In this document: piece by piece, positions 7,515-16,626 of the stretch | How the letters are laid out: every line of letters starts with the position of its first letter | How positions within the stretch are numbered: position 1 is the stretch's first letter | NCBI RefSeq assembly: GCF_000503215.1 | Contig: NZ_AYTD01000017.1 | Span: 434,001 to 498,000, forward strand | Direction: 5' to 3' | Source of the DNA: Pseudomonas canadensis | GTDB lineage: Bacteria; Pseudomonadota; Gammaproteobacteria; Pseudomonadales; Pseudomonadaceae | Length of the DNA stretch: 64,000 bases | Notes under the pieces: model-generated | Database searches by the model: none | What the model was told of the DNA's origin: nothing | What the model saw: only the letters and a program-made list of their open reading frames with translations | Made by a program: the position numbers and the translations under genes

Positions 7515-9179
7515 TCATCCCAGCAAGGCCTGCTGGCTTTTCCCGAACGTCAGGTACTCCACCAACTCCGGTAGCGGCAGCGGCTTGCTGATCAGGTAAC
7601 CCTGGGCCTGGTCACAACCAAACAGCCTCAACAACGCCAACTGCTCCGGCGTTTCCACACCTTCGGCAACCACTTCCAGATTGAGGTTGTGCGCCAGATT
7701 GATCATCGCGTGCACCAACTTGCGGTTCTCTTCACGCTCTTCCATGCCACCGACAAAGCTCTTGTCGATCTTCAACAGAGCAATCGGCAGGCTGTTGAGG
7801 TGCACGAACGATGAGAAGCCGGTGCCAAAGTCATCCAGGGAAAACCGCACGCCGAGGCGGCCGAGGGCGTCCATGGTCTGCTTGACCAGATCGCTGCGGC
7901 GCATCACGGCGGTTTCGGTGAGTTCAAACTCCAGCCACTGCGCCTCCACGCCCCGCTCGGCAATCAGCCGACTGAGGGTGGAGAGCAACTGGCTGTCCTG
8001 GAACTGGCGGAACGACAGGTTGACCGCCATGTGCAGCGGCGGCAGGCCACGTTCGCGCAGGTCCTGCATATCGCGCAGGGCGCGGGAGATGACCCAGTAG
8101 CCCAACGGCACGATCAGGCCGCTTTGCTCAGCCAGGGGCACGAACTCACTCGGCGGCAACAGGCCGCGCTCGCCATGCCGCCAGCGCACCAGGGCTTCAA
8201 GGCCGACGATATGCCCGTCGTCCAGGTCCAGGCGCGGTTGGTAATGCAGCTCCAGTTCGTCACGCCGCAAGGCGCGGCGCAATTCACTTTCCAGGTCGGC
8301 CAGGCTGCGCGCGTTGCGGTTGATGCGTTCGTTGAAAATATGAAAGGTGCAGCCCTGGGTGCTCTTGGCCTGTTGCATGGCGATATGCGCGTGCCACATC
8401 AGCGGGTCGGCACCGGCACGGGCGCGGGCATGGGCCACGCCCAGGCTGCAGCCGATCAGCAGGCTTTCGCCATCCACCCAATAGGGTTCGGCCATGACTT
8501 CGGTGATGCGCTCGGCCATCCACTCGGCACGCTGGGGCGCGCGGCGGGTGTCGATCAATAGGGCGAATTCGTCGCTACCCAGGCGCGCCAGTTGGTCCCC
8601 GACCTCAAGCTGGCTTTTGAGCCGCGAAACCACTTGCAGGATCAACCGGTCGCCGGCCTGGTGGCCGAGGGCATCGTTCGCGTGGCGAAAATTGTCGAGG
8701 TCCAGGTGACCAAGGGCCAGGCCACGGCCTTCGTTCTCGGCCAACCGCGCGGCGAGCAAGGTCTGAAAACCCTGGCGGTTGGCGATGCCGGTCAGCGGGT
8801 CCTGTTCGGCCAGGCGTTGCAGGGTGTTTTCCAGCACACCGCGCTCGCGGACGTGGCGCAGGCAGCGGCGCACTGTATCGGCGTCCAATACATCCCGTAC
8901 CAGCCAATCGCTGACGCCAAGCGGCGCAAGCAACGGTTCCTGCTCCAACAGCAATACGCACGGCAGGCTGCAGCGCCCAGGGCCGGGTTGCAGGCTGGGC
9001 GTGGTCAACAGCACGGCGCTGTGGTCGTCATCGAACAGACGGCTCACGGACTCCCAATTTGGTGCGCTGATCAGCACAGCCCCATCGCCCATCGGCGCCA
9101 GGCACTCGCGCAACAACGCTGCCCACGCCGGCTCATCGGCCAGCAGCAGCAAACGCAAGGGTTCGACAGGCGTAGACAA
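7515..9179 (-). CDS. proE: c-di-GMP phosphodiesterase, degenerate receiver-GSDEF-EAL (ProE-type)
   Basis: Protein of 554 residues. Residues 8-110 look like a receiver domain that has lost its phospho-acceptor Asp (the usual position reads VLLTTP). Next is a GGDEF domain with GSDEF at 201-205 and an inhibitory site reading EVGD in place of RxxD, so cyclase activity is doubtful. The EAL domain is intact: EALVRW at 328-333, the ELTET stretch near 419, DDFGTGFSS at 449-457 and KIDKSFV at 470-476, so c-di-GMP hydrolysis is expected. The start is TTG with GGGAG ahead. Its place between the MATE pump and rep matches PA5295 (ProE), a reported phosphodiesterase acting on exopolysaccharide; equivalence rests on synteny and domains. 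Confidence 0.85.
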   Translation of the reverse strand: MSTPVEPLRLLLLADEPAWAALLRECLAPMGDGAVLISAPNWESVSRLFDDDHSAVLLTTPSLQPGPGRCSLPCVLLLEQEPLLAPLGVSDWLVRDVLDADTVRRCLRHVRERGVLENTLQRLAEQDPLTGIANRQGFQTLLAARLAENEGRGLALGHLDLDNFRHANDALGHQAGDRLILQVVSRLKSQLEVGDQLARLGSDEFALLIDTRRAPQRAEWMAERITEVMAEPYWVDGESLLIGCSLGVAHARARAGADPLMWHAHIAMQQAKSTQGCTFHIFNERINRNARSLADLESELRRALRRDELELHYQPRLDLDDGHIVGLEALVRWRHGERGLLPPSEFVPLAEQSGLIVPLGYWVISRALRDMQDLRERGLPPLHMAVNLSFRQFQDSQLLSTLSRLIAERGVEAQWLEFELTETAVMRRSDLVKQTMDALGRLGVRFSLDDFGTGFSSFVHLNSLPIALLKIDKSFVGGMEEREENRKLVHAMINLAHNLNLEVVAEGVETPEQLALLRLFGCDQAQGYLISKPLPLPELVEYLTFGKSQQALLG

Positions 9180-9434
9180 GCTAGCTCCCTAGACTCTGCA
9201 AAATTTCGTGGCGGCGGGCATTATGACGCGCGGCCGGATAATCACCAATGATAGGGGTTATCAAACACGCGAACTGTAAACATTAGTCGCAAACAACCCC
9301 GACATCCTGCGGCAAAGTATCAAAACCGGCAAATTTAGATCGAGCGGTACGTCACACTGTCGTTCTGACAGAGCAGAATCCTGCGAGCCTGTTAAAATGC
9401 CCGCCCTTTTGAACAACGACTCCTAAAATTCCGT

Positions 9435-11444
9435 ATGTCCCGACTCAATCCCCGGCAGCAAGAAGCCGTGAACTACGTCGGCGGCCCTCTATTGGTGCTC
9501 GCCGGTGCAGGCTCCGGCAAGACCAGCGTGATCACCCGCAAGATCGCGCACTTGATCCAGCAGTGCGGCATCCGCGCCCAGTACATCGTCGCCATGACCT
9601 TTACCAACAAGGCGGCGCGGGAAATGAAAGAGCGCGTCGGCACCCTACTCAAGGGTGGCGAAGGCCGTGGCCTCACTGTGTGCACCTTCCACAACCTGGG
9701 GCTGAACATCATCCGCAAGGAGCATGTGCGGTTGGGCTACAAGCCGGGCTTCTCGATCTTTGACGAGACCGACGTGAAGTCGCTGATGACCGACATCATG
9801 CAAAAAGAGTACGCAGGCGACGACGGCGTGGACGAGATCAAGAACATGATCGGCGCCTGGAAAAACGACCTGATCCTGCCCGCCCAGGCGCTGGAAAACG
9901 CACGCAACCCCAAGGAACAGACCGCCGCCATCGTCTACACCCACTACCAGCGCACGCTCAAGGCGTTCAACGCGGTGGACTTCGACGACCTGATCCTGCT
10001 GCCGGTGAAGCTGTTCGAAGAACACGCCGACATCCTCGAAAAATGGCAGAACAAGGTGCGCTACCTGCTGGTGGACGAATACCAGGACACCAACGCCAGC
10101 CAATACCTGCTGGTGAAAATGCTGATCGGCAAGCGCAACCAATTCACCGTGGTCGGCGACGATGACCAGTCGATCTACGCCTGGCGCGGCGCCCGCCCGG
10201 AAAACCTGATGCTGCTCAAGGACGATTACCCGTCGCTGAAAGTGGTGATGCTGGAGCAGAACTACCGCTCCACCAGCCGCATCCTGCGCTGCGCCAACGT
10301 GTTGATCTCGAACAACCCCCACGAGTTTGAAAAACAACTGTGGAGTGAGATGGGCCACGGCGACGAGATCCGCGTGATCCGCTGCCGCAACGAAGACGCC
10401 GAAGCCGAGCGCGTGGCCGTGGAAATCCTCAGCCTGCACTTGCGCACCGACCGGCCCTACAGCGATTTCGCGATCCTGTACCGCGGCAACTACCAGGCCA
10501 AGCTGATCGAGCTGAAATTACAGCATCACCAGGTGCCGTATCGCCTGTCGGGCGGCAACAGCTTTTTCGGACGCCAGGAAGTGAAAGACCTGATGGCCTA
10601 CTTCCGCCTGATCGTAAACCCGGACGACGACAACGCCTTCCTGCGCGTGATCAACGTGCCGCGCCGCGAGATCGGCTCCACCACCCTGGAAAAACTCGGT
10701 AACTACGCCACCGAACGCAAGATCTCGATGTACGCCGCCACTGACGAAATCGGCCTGGGCGAACACCTGGACACGCGCTTCACCGATCGCCTGTCGCGCT
10801 TCAAGCGCTTCATGGACAAGGTGCGCGAGCAGTGCGCCGGCGAAGACCCGATCAGCGCCCTGCGCAGCATGGTCATGGACATCGACTACGAAAACTGGCT
10901 GCGCACCAACAGTTCCAGCGACAAGGCCGCGGATTACCGCATGAGCAACGTCTGGTTCCTGATCGAGGCACTGAAGAACACCCTGGAAAAAGACGAAGAC
11001 GGCGAAATGACCGTCGAAGACGCCATCGGCAAGCTGGTGCTGCGCGACATGCTCGAGCGCCAGCAGGAAGAGGAAGACGGCGCCGAAGGCGTGCAGATGA
11101 TGACCTTGCATGCGTCCAAGGGTCTGGAATTCCCCTACGTGTTCATCATGGGCATGGAAGAGGAAATCCTCCCGCACCGCTCCAGCATCGAAGCCGACAC
11201 CATCGAAGAAGAACGCCGCCTGGCCTACGTGGGCATTACCCGCGCGCGTCAGACGCTGGCCTTCACCTTTGCCGCCAAGCGCAAGCAATACGGCGAAATC
11301 ATCGATTGTGCCCCCAGCCGGTTCCTCGACGAACTGCCGCCGGACGACCTGGCCTGGGAAGGCAATGACGACACCCCGACTGAGGTGAAGGCCGTTCGCG
11401 GCAACACCGCCTTGGCGGATATACGCGCGATGTTAAAGCGCTAG
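9435..11444 (+). CDS. rep: ATP-dependent DNA helicase Rep
   Basis: UvrD/Rep-type superfamily 1A helicase of 669 residues, the usual length for Rep. Motifs in order: Walker A AGAGSGKTSVIT (near residue 22), motif Ia MTFTNKAAREMKER, motif II LLVDEYQDTN, motif III VVGDDDQSIYAWRGA, motif IV LEQNYRST, motif V TLHASKGLEFPYVF and motif VI LAYVGITRARQTL. Rep unwinds DNA 3' to 5' and helps the replisome pass protein roadblocks. It is divergent from the ProE-like gene with 255 bp between, and is followed 58 bp later by xpt. Confidence 0.97.
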   Translation: MSRLNPRQQEAVNYVGGPLLVLAGAGSGKTSVITRKIAHLIQQCGIRAQYIVAMTFTNKAAREMKERVGTLLKGGEGRGLTVCTFHNLGLNIIRKEHVRLGYKPGFSIFDETDVKSLMTDIMQKEYAGDDGVDEIKNMIGAWKNDLILPAQALENARNPKEQTAAIVYTHYQRTLKAFNAVDFDDLILLPVKLFEEHADILEKWQNKVRYLLVDEYQDTNASQYLLVKMLIGKRNQFTVVGDDDQSIYAWRGARPENLMLLKDDYPSLKVVMLEQNYRSTSRILRCANVLISNNPHEFEKQLWSEMGHGDEIRVIRCRNEDAEAERVAVEILSLHLRTDRPYSDFAILYRGNYQAKLIELKLQHHQVPYRLSGGNSFFGRQEVKDLMAYFRLIVNPDDDNAFLRVINVPRREIGSTTLEKLGNYATERKISMYAATDEIGLGEHLDTRFTDRLSRFKRFMDKVREQCAGEDPISALRSMVMDIDYENWLRTNSSSDKAADYRMSNVWFLIEALKNTLEKDEDGEMTVEDAIGKLVLRDMLERQQEEEDGAEGVQMMTLHASKGLEFPYVFIMGMEEEILPHRSSIEADTIEEERRLAYVGITRARQTLAFTFAAKRKQYGEIIDCAPSRFLDELPPDDLAWEGNDDTPTEVKAVRGNTALADIRAMLKR

Positions 11445-11502
11445 AATCGACTACTTTTTAATCTACTTTCGGCGCGCACCGCGCCATTAGAGGAAGCTTT
11501 CC

Positions 11503-12075
11503 GTGGAAGCACTGCACAAGAAAATTCGCGAAGAAGGCATCGTGCTTTCCGATCAGGTACTCAAGGTCGACGCCTTTCTGAACCACCAGATCGACCCGGC
11601 ACTGATGAAACTGATCGGCGACGAATTCGCCGCACTGTTCAAGGATTCGGGCATCACCAAGATCGTCACCATCGAAGCCTCCGGCATCGCCCCGGCGATC
11701 ATGACCGGCCTGAACCTGGGTGTACCGGTGATCTTTGCACGCAAGCAGCAATCCCTGACCCTCACGGAAAACCTGCTGTCGGCGACGGTGTATTCCTTCA
11801 CCAAGAAGGTCGAAAGCACCGTGGCGATTTCCCCTCGCCACCTGACCAGCAGCGACCGCGTGCTGGTGATCGATGATTTCTTGGCCAATGGCAAGGCGTC
11901 CCAGGCGCTGATCTCGATCATCAAACAGGCCGGCGCGACCGTCGCCGGTTTGGGGATTGTGATCGAGAAGTCGTTCCAGGGTGGCCGTGCAGAGTTGGAT
12001 GCGCAGGGATACCGAGTGGAATCCCTGGCACGGGTGAAATCGTTGGAAGGCGGCGTAGTGACCTTCATCGAATAA
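11503..12075 (+). CDS. xpt: Xanthine phosphoribosyltransferase
   Basis: Type I phosphoribosyltransferase of 190 residues, the usual Xpt length. The PRPP-binding motif is VLVIDDFLANGKAS, and the N-terminal half carries EASGIAPAI and PVIFARKQQ typical of Xpt. It makes XMP from xanthine and PRPP in purine salvage. The start is GTG at 11503 with AGAGGAAG upstream. The rep-xpt neighbourhood is conserved in Pseudomonas. Confidence 0.95.
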   Translation: MEALHKKIREEGIVLSDQVLKVDAFLNHQIDPALMKLIGDEFAALFKDSGITKIVTIEASGIAPAIMTGLNLGVPVIFARKQQSLTLTENLLSATVYSFTKKVESTVAISPRHLTSSDRVLVIDDFLANGKASQALISIIKQAGATVAGLGIVIEKSFQGGRAELDAQGYRVESLARVKSLEGGVVTFIE

Positions 12076-12094
12076 TCACGCCTGGCGGTATTTT

Positions 12095-12140
12095 TGTAGT
12101 GAGCGAGCTTGCCTCGCGCGGGGCAAGCCCGCTCACCACA
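12095..12140. repeat. REP-like palindrome
   Basis: TGTAGTGAGCGAGCTTGC is followed after a short GC-rich loop by GCAAGCCCGCTCACCACA, an imperfect inverted repeat related to Pseudomonas REP sequences. It lies between the convergent xpt and acetyl-CoA hydrolase genes and could also act as a transcription barrier for both. Confidence 0.75.
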
Positions 12141-12158
12141 AAAGCCCGGCGCTGCTGG

Positions 12159-14081
12159 CTAATTCGCGGTGGCCTGCAGGCCAGCGAGCAACAGCCGCTG
12201 ATACAAATCTTCTTTCAGCCCATCGGGCTTATTCAATCCCATACGCTCCAGATGCTTGGGAAACGCCTCCGGCTCCGGCGCATCCAACGCCGCCTTGCCC
12301 AACTCCAGAATCTCAGTGAGCTTGAATTTGCTCTTGAGCCAGTTCAGCGCGCGCAACAAATCCCGCTCTTCATCCGTAAAATCGCTGCCCAGCGGATACT
12401 CCGGGAACAGCCGACGATGGCGCGCTTGAATCGCCTGTAGCCGCTCGGGCGTGTTATCGGCAAAACGCGGGTCCAGCTTGAAATCCTTGGGCAACTTGCC
12501 GGCCTTCTGCGCCTGTTCGATCAAATCATCCTGGAAGCGTGAGTCGGCGATATTGAGCAACGCCTCGATCACCTTGGCATCTGTCTGCCCGCGCAAGTCA
12601 GCAATGCCGTACTCGGTGATGACAATGTCCCGCAGATGCCGAGGAATCGTGCAGTGGCCATAGTCCCAGACGATATTGGAGCTGACCTCCCCCGCCGACT
12701 CCCGCCAGCTGCGCAGGATCAGGATCGAGCGCGCACCTTCCAGCGCATGGCCTTGGGCAACGAAGTTGTACTGCCCGCCCACGCCGCTGAGTACACGACC
12801 ATCCTCCAACTGATCGGCCACGCCCGAGCCGAGCAACGTCACCATGATCGCGCTGTTGATAAAGCGCGCATCCACGCGCTGCAGGCGCTTGAGTTCTTCC
12901 TGTCCGTACAGTTCGTTGATGTAGCTGATGCGGGTCATGTTGAATTCGAGGCGTTTGGCGTGGGTCATTTCCTGCAGGCGCTGATAGAAACTTCGCGGGC
13001 CGAGGAAGAAACCGCCGTGGATCGAAATGCCATCCGGCTGTGCGGCATCATCCAGCAAACCGGCGTTGGCTTGCTCCTGTGTCGCCACGTCGGGGTAGAC
13101 CTTGCGGCGGATAATCCCTGCGTCCGCCAGCACCAGCAGGCCGTTGACGAACATTTCGCTGCAACCGTAAAGGCCACGGGCGAACGGATCGACGCCGCCT
13201 TCGCGGCTGATCAACGGCGCCCATTGGTACACATCGAGGTCTGTCAGCAGCAGTCGATAGGATTCATTGTCCGCCTGGCGGGCCAACAGCGCGGCCGTCA
13301 GCGCATCACCCATGGAGCCGATGCCGATCTGCAAGGTGCCGCCGTCGCGCACAAGGGTGCTGGCATGCATGCCGATAAAGTGGTCCTGGAAACCCACCGG
13401 CATATTCGGCGTGGAGAACAACGTGGTGCTGTCTTTTTCATCGATCAGGTAATCGAAAGCGTCCATGCCCAGTTCAGCGTCCCCGGGCATGTAGGGCAAG
13501 TCACTGTGAACCTGGCCGACCACCAGAATGGTTTCGCCGGCCTCACGACGCTTGGCAATCATGGGCAATAGGTCAAGGGTGATATCCGGGTTGCAGCTCA
13601 GGCTAAGGCGATCCGGGTGTTCGCTGCTGCTGGCGACCAGCTGCGCGACCAGGTTCAGGCCCGCTGCGTTGATGTCGCGGGCAGCGTGGCTGTAGTTGCT
13701 GCTCACGTAATCCTGCTGCGCCGACTCGCTGTGCAGCAAGCTGCCGGGCTGCATGAAGAACTGCTGCACATGGATATTTTTCGGAAGGCTGTCTTTGTGC
13801 AGGTCGGCCAGGAAATCCAGCTCGGGATAATCGCCAAACACCCGCTCGATAAAGGGTTCGAGAAAGCGTTTCTGTAAACCATCGCCCATCGTCGGCCGGC
13901 CCAGGCTCAGCGCTGTGTAGATCGTCAGTGCCCGCTCCGGCAACTTGGCGACGCGCCGGTATAGCGCGTTGGCAAACAGGTTCGGCTTGCCCAAGCCCAA
14001 CGGCATGCCCATATGGATATGTGCCGGCAACCGTTCCAGTACATCGTCAACTGCTTGCTCGATTGAACACAACTGCACCAT
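12159..14081 (-). CDS. Acetyl-CoA hydrolase/transferase family protein with C-terminal extension
   Basis: Protein of 640 residues. The N-terminal half matches the acetyl-CoA hydrolase/4-hydroxybutyrate CoA-transferase fold (AHIHMGMPLGLGKPN near residue 20), and the C-terminal catalytic half has SGVGGQYNFVAQGHAL and the conserved TEYGIADLRGQT block. About 130 residues follow that block, charged and helical, making it longer than the usual 430-500 residue enzyme. Such proteins move or hydrolyse CoA on short acyl groups; the exact acyl substrate is not visible. A good AGGAGG precedes the ATG. I see no operon partner: xpt is convergent and cytochrome c5 is 133 bp upstream on the same strand, beyond a terminator. 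Confidence 0.85.
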   Translation of the reverse strand: MVQLCSIEQAVDDVLERLPAHIHMGMPLGLGKPNLFANALYRRVAKLPERALTIYTALSLGRPTMGDGLQKRFLEPFIERVFGDYPELDFLADLHKDSLPKNIHVQQFFMQPGSLLHSESAQQDYVSSNYSHAARDINAAGLNLVAQLVASSSEHPDRLSLSCNPDITLDLLPMIAKRREAGETILVVGQVHSDLPYMPGDAELGMDAFDYLIDEKDSTTLFSTPNMPVGFQDHFIGMHASTLVRDGGTLQIGIGSMGDALTAALLARQADNESYRLLLTDLDVYQWAPLISREGGVDPFARGLYGCSEMFVNGLLVLADAGIIRRKVYPDVATQEQANAGLLDDAAQPDGISIHGGFFLGPRSFYQRLQEMTHAKRLEFNMTRISYINELYGQEELKRLQRVDARFINSAIMVTLLGSGVADQLEDGRVLSGVGGQYNFVAQGHALEGARSILILRSWRESAGEVSSNIVWDYGHCTIPRHLRDIVITEYGIADLRGQTDAKVIEALLNIADSRFQDDLIEQAQKAGKLPKDFKLDPRFADNTPERLQAIQARHRRLFPEYPLGSDFTDEERDLLRALNWLKSKFKLTEILELGKAALDAPEPEAFPKHLERMGLNKPDGLKEDLYQRLLLAGLQATAN

Positions 14082-14173
14082 CCGACCCTCCTGAACATTC
14101 CATGATTAGGGGTTGGACCGAGCTTGCCGGGTCTTTGCTGCAAAGAACAGCGCTGAAACACAAATCACGGGTA

Positions 14174-14203
14174 CAAAAAAGCCGCTCGAAAGCGGCTTTT
14201 TGG
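14174..14203. terminator. Rho-independent terminator of the cytochrome c5 gene
   Basis: AAAAAAGCCGCT, loop CGAA, AGCGGCTTTTT. The stem is six GC-rich pairs flanked by A and T runs, so it works for transcripts in either direction; the minus-strand cytochrome gene ends just before it. Confidence 0.88.
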
Positions 14204-14214
14204 CGAAGATCGGT

Positions 14215-14640
14215 TTATTTCAAGCCGGACATCTTCTCGATCGCACCTTTGAGGTCGTCATCCGAGCAGTCGGAGCAGGTGCCTTTGGGTGGCATGGCAT
14301 TGATGCCCGTAATCGCCTTGGCCAGGATGCCATCCAGGCCGCCTTGATGGTCGGCGCGTTCTTTCCAGGCAGCGGTGTCGCCGATTTTTGGCGCACCTAA
14401 CAGGCCGGTGCCGTGGCAAGCGTTGCAATGCTTGGCGATGATCTCATCCGGCGTCTTCGCAGCGCCGCCGCCTGCGGCGACCGCCACTTCCATGCCCTTG
14501 CACTCCTGGCCTTGGACACATACCTGGCCGACAGGCTCCAGGCGCTTGGCAATGTCATCATTGGTCGCAGCTTGAGCGCTGACAGCCCATAGGGCCAGTA
14601 CGGTTGCTGGTGCAGCCAGCATTTTCATAATTAGGTTCAC
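14215..14640 (-). CDS. cycB: Cytochrome c5 (periplasmic monohaem cytochrome)
   Basis: Protein of 141 residues with a Sec signal peptide (about residues 1-24, cut after SAQA), a single haem-binding CNACH at 72-76, and a probable axial Met in INAMPPKG near 116. Two further cysteines (122 and 125, TCSDC) form the disulfide characteristic of cytochrome c5. It carries electrons in the periplasm, probably towards terminal oxidases or denitrification enzymes. I chose the GTG at 14640, preceded by GAGGGTGA, over an internal ATG at 14628 that lacks a ribosome-binding site. Confidence 0.92.
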   Translation of the reverse strand: MNLIMKMLAAPATVLALWAVSAQAATNDDIAKRLEPVGQVCVQGQECKGMEVAVAAGGGAAKTPDEIIAKHCNACHGTGLLGAPKIGDTAAWKERADHQGGLDGILAKAITGINAMPPKGTCSDCSDDDLKGAIEKMSGLK

Positions 14641-14809
14641 GCGTTCACCCTCAATGGTGGCTATTCACGCCTGCGGCCACGGTTTCGCAGGCGGCGAAAG
14701 TATAACGGTTAGCCCGCCCGGCCGAAACAACCCTATTAAATAAAGGGAGATTCGGCTTCACGGATACAGCTACGGGAGTCTCTGCAACGCTGGCAGGACG
14801 CCTCTTTTC

Positions 14810-15358
14810 TTAAAAGTTCGCGGGGGTGGCTGCGCTGATTAGTCGCGCCGGCACGTCGAACGGATTGCGAAAACGATGGGGCTTGGTACTTTCAAAGTAG
14901 TAGCTATCGCCCGCTTCGAGCACAAAAGTTTCAAGACCGACCACCAGCTCCAGGCGACCTTCCACCAGAATCCCGGTTTCTTCGCCTTCGTGAGTGAGCA
15001 TTTCTTCGCCCGTGTCGGCGCCCGGTGGGTAGATTTCGTTGAGAAACGCAATCGCCCGGCTGGGGTGAGCCCGGCCTACCAGTTTCATGGTGACGGCGCC
15101 GTCAGAGATGTCGATCAGCTCATTGGCTTTATAGACGATCTGCGTCGGTATTTCCTGGAGGATCTCCTCGGAAAAGAACTCGACCATGGACATGGGGATG
15201 CCGCCCAGCACCTTGCGCAAGGAGCTGATCGAGGGGCTGACGCTGTTTTTTTCGATCATCGAAATGGTGCTGTTGGTGACACCCGCGCGCTTGGCGAGCT
15301 CGCGCTGGGAAAGACCCTTCAGTTTACGGATGGATTGCAGTCGTTCGCCGACGTCCAA
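14810..15358 (-). CDS. pauR: PauR-like XRE/cupin transcriptional regulator
   Basis: Protein of 182 residues: an XRE helix-turn-helix in residues 5-60 (LSQRELAKRAGVTNSTISMI) and a C-terminal cupin barrel (GEEMLTHEGEETGILVEGRL through PHRFRN). This two-domain form is that of PuuR/PauR, the repressor of gamma-glutamylated polyamine breakdown, and its place beside dadX and cycB matches PA5301 (pauR). Putrescine or a related amine is the expected inducer. Likely targets in this window are kauB and the FAD oxidoreductase. A GTTGTAA / TTACAAC inverted pair (15387-15393 and 15426-15432) upstream of the start may be part of its control region. Confidence 0.88.
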   Translation of the reverse strand: MDVGERLQSIRKLKGLSQRELAKRAGVTNSTISMIEKNSVSPSISSLRKVLGGIPMSMVEFFSEEILQEIPTQIVYKANELIDISDGAVTMKLVGRAHPSRAIAFLNEIYPPGADTGEEMLTHEGEETGILVEGRLELVVGLETFVLEAGDSYYFESTKPHRFRNPFDVPARLISAATPANF

Positions 15359-15474
15359 TGCAGGAGCCTCCTAGAATTCAGGCTTTGTTGTAATTGAGCG
15401 TTATCATGGCGACAGCGTTCAGTATTTACAACACTTGGGCCTAAATCCCGGGCGGTTGTGTTCGTACCGGACGA

Positions 15475-16548
15475 TCAAGCCCCGGAATAGAGCCTTGGCA
15501 CGCGGCGCAGGTTGCAAAACAGCTGGTAAGGAATGGTCTCGGCGGCGACCGCGACGTCACTGGCGAGGATGTTTTTACCCCACAGCTCCACCGTGGAACC
15601 GAGCCCGGCCTGGGGTACGTCCGTCAAGTCGATGCACAGCATGTCCATGGACACGCGGCCCAGCAAATGGCTGCGCTGCCCCGCCACCCATACCGGCGTA
15701 CCGGTCGGCGCGTGACGCGGGTAGCCATCGGCATAACCCATGGCAACCACGCCGATGCGCATCGGTTTGGGCGTGATGAATTTGGCGCCGTAACCCACCG
15801 GCTCACCAGCCGGCAGTTCACGCACGCAGATCACCTTGGACTCCAAGGTCATCACCGGCTGCAAACGCGCGGCCACGGCCTGGTCTTCGCCAAACGGCGT
15901 GGCGCCGTAAAGCATGATGCCGGGGCGCACCCAGTCGCTGGACACATTCGGCCAGCCCATCACCGATGGCGAATTGCGCAGGCTAACCTCAGCCGACAAG
16001 CCCTGTCGCGCCGCCTCGAACACCGCGACCTGTTCATCGCTGCGCACACAGTCGAGTTCATCGGCGCGCGCGAAGTGGCTCATCAAAACGATCTTGGCGA
16101 CTTTGCCACTGGCCAGCAGGCGTTGGTAAGCCTCCTGATAATCCTTCGGATGCAGGCCAACACGGTGCATGCCGGAATCGAGTTTGAGCCAGATAGTCAG
16201 CGGTTTGCTCAGCTTGGCTTGCTCAATCGCATCCAACTGCCACAGCGAATGCACCACGCACCAGAAATCATGCTCGATGATCAGCGGCAGCTCGTCAGCC
16301 TCGAAAAAGCCTTCCAGCAGCAGCACTGGCGCGCGAATTCCGGCAGCGCGCAGTTCCAGTGCCTCCTCGATGCAGGCCACTGCAAACCCATCCGCTTCGC
16401 CTTCCAGCGCCTGGGCCACGCGCACGGCGCCGTGCCCGTAGGCATCGGCCTTGACCACGGCAAGGGCTTTGGCCGCCGTGACTTCACGGGCCAATTGATA
16501 GTTGTGGCGCAGGGCTTGGAGGTCGATCAGGGCACGGGCAGGACGCAT
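15475..16548 (-). CDS. dadX: Catabolic alanine racemase, PLP-dependent
   Basis: Protein of 357 residues, the normal length for DadX. The PLP lysine is in AVVKADAYGHG (about residue 33), the second catalytic tyrosine in GYGAKF, and SMDMLCIDL is the conserved C-terminal-domain motif. It interconverts L- and D-alanine so that DadA can oxidise the D form to pyruvate. It is the last gene of dadA-ridA-dadX and is presumably induced by alanine through Lrp. Confidence 0.95.
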   Translation of the reverse strand: MRPARALIDLQALRHNYQLAREVTAAKALAVVKADAYGHGAVRVAQALEGEADGFAVACIEEALELRAAGIRAPVLLLEGFFEADELPLIIEHDFWCVVHSLWQLDAIEQAKLSKPLTIWLKLDSGMHRVGLHPKDYQEAYQRLLASGKVAKIVLMSHFARADELDCVRSDEQVAVFEAARQGLSAEVSLRNSPSVMGWPNVSSDWVRPGIMLYGATPFGEDQAVAARLQPVMTLESKVICVRELPAGEPVGYGAKFITPKPMRIGVVAMGYADGYPRHAPTGTPVWVAGQRSHLLGRVSMDMLCIDLTDVPQAGLGSTVELWGKNILASDVAVAAETIPYQLFCNLRRVPRLYSGA

Positions 16549-16626
16549 GGCGGCAGGCTTCTAGGCGGCAAAGTGAAAAAAACCGGCACCGACCGACAAC
16601 GTCGGCACCGGGAGAGGGATCTGGGT

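Noticed and set aside
16549..16626. Terminator between the dad operon ridA-family gene and dadX
   Set aside because: There is a CCGAC-GTT-GTCGG stem but the T run is about 10 bases away, and ending transcription inside the dad operon would make little sense.
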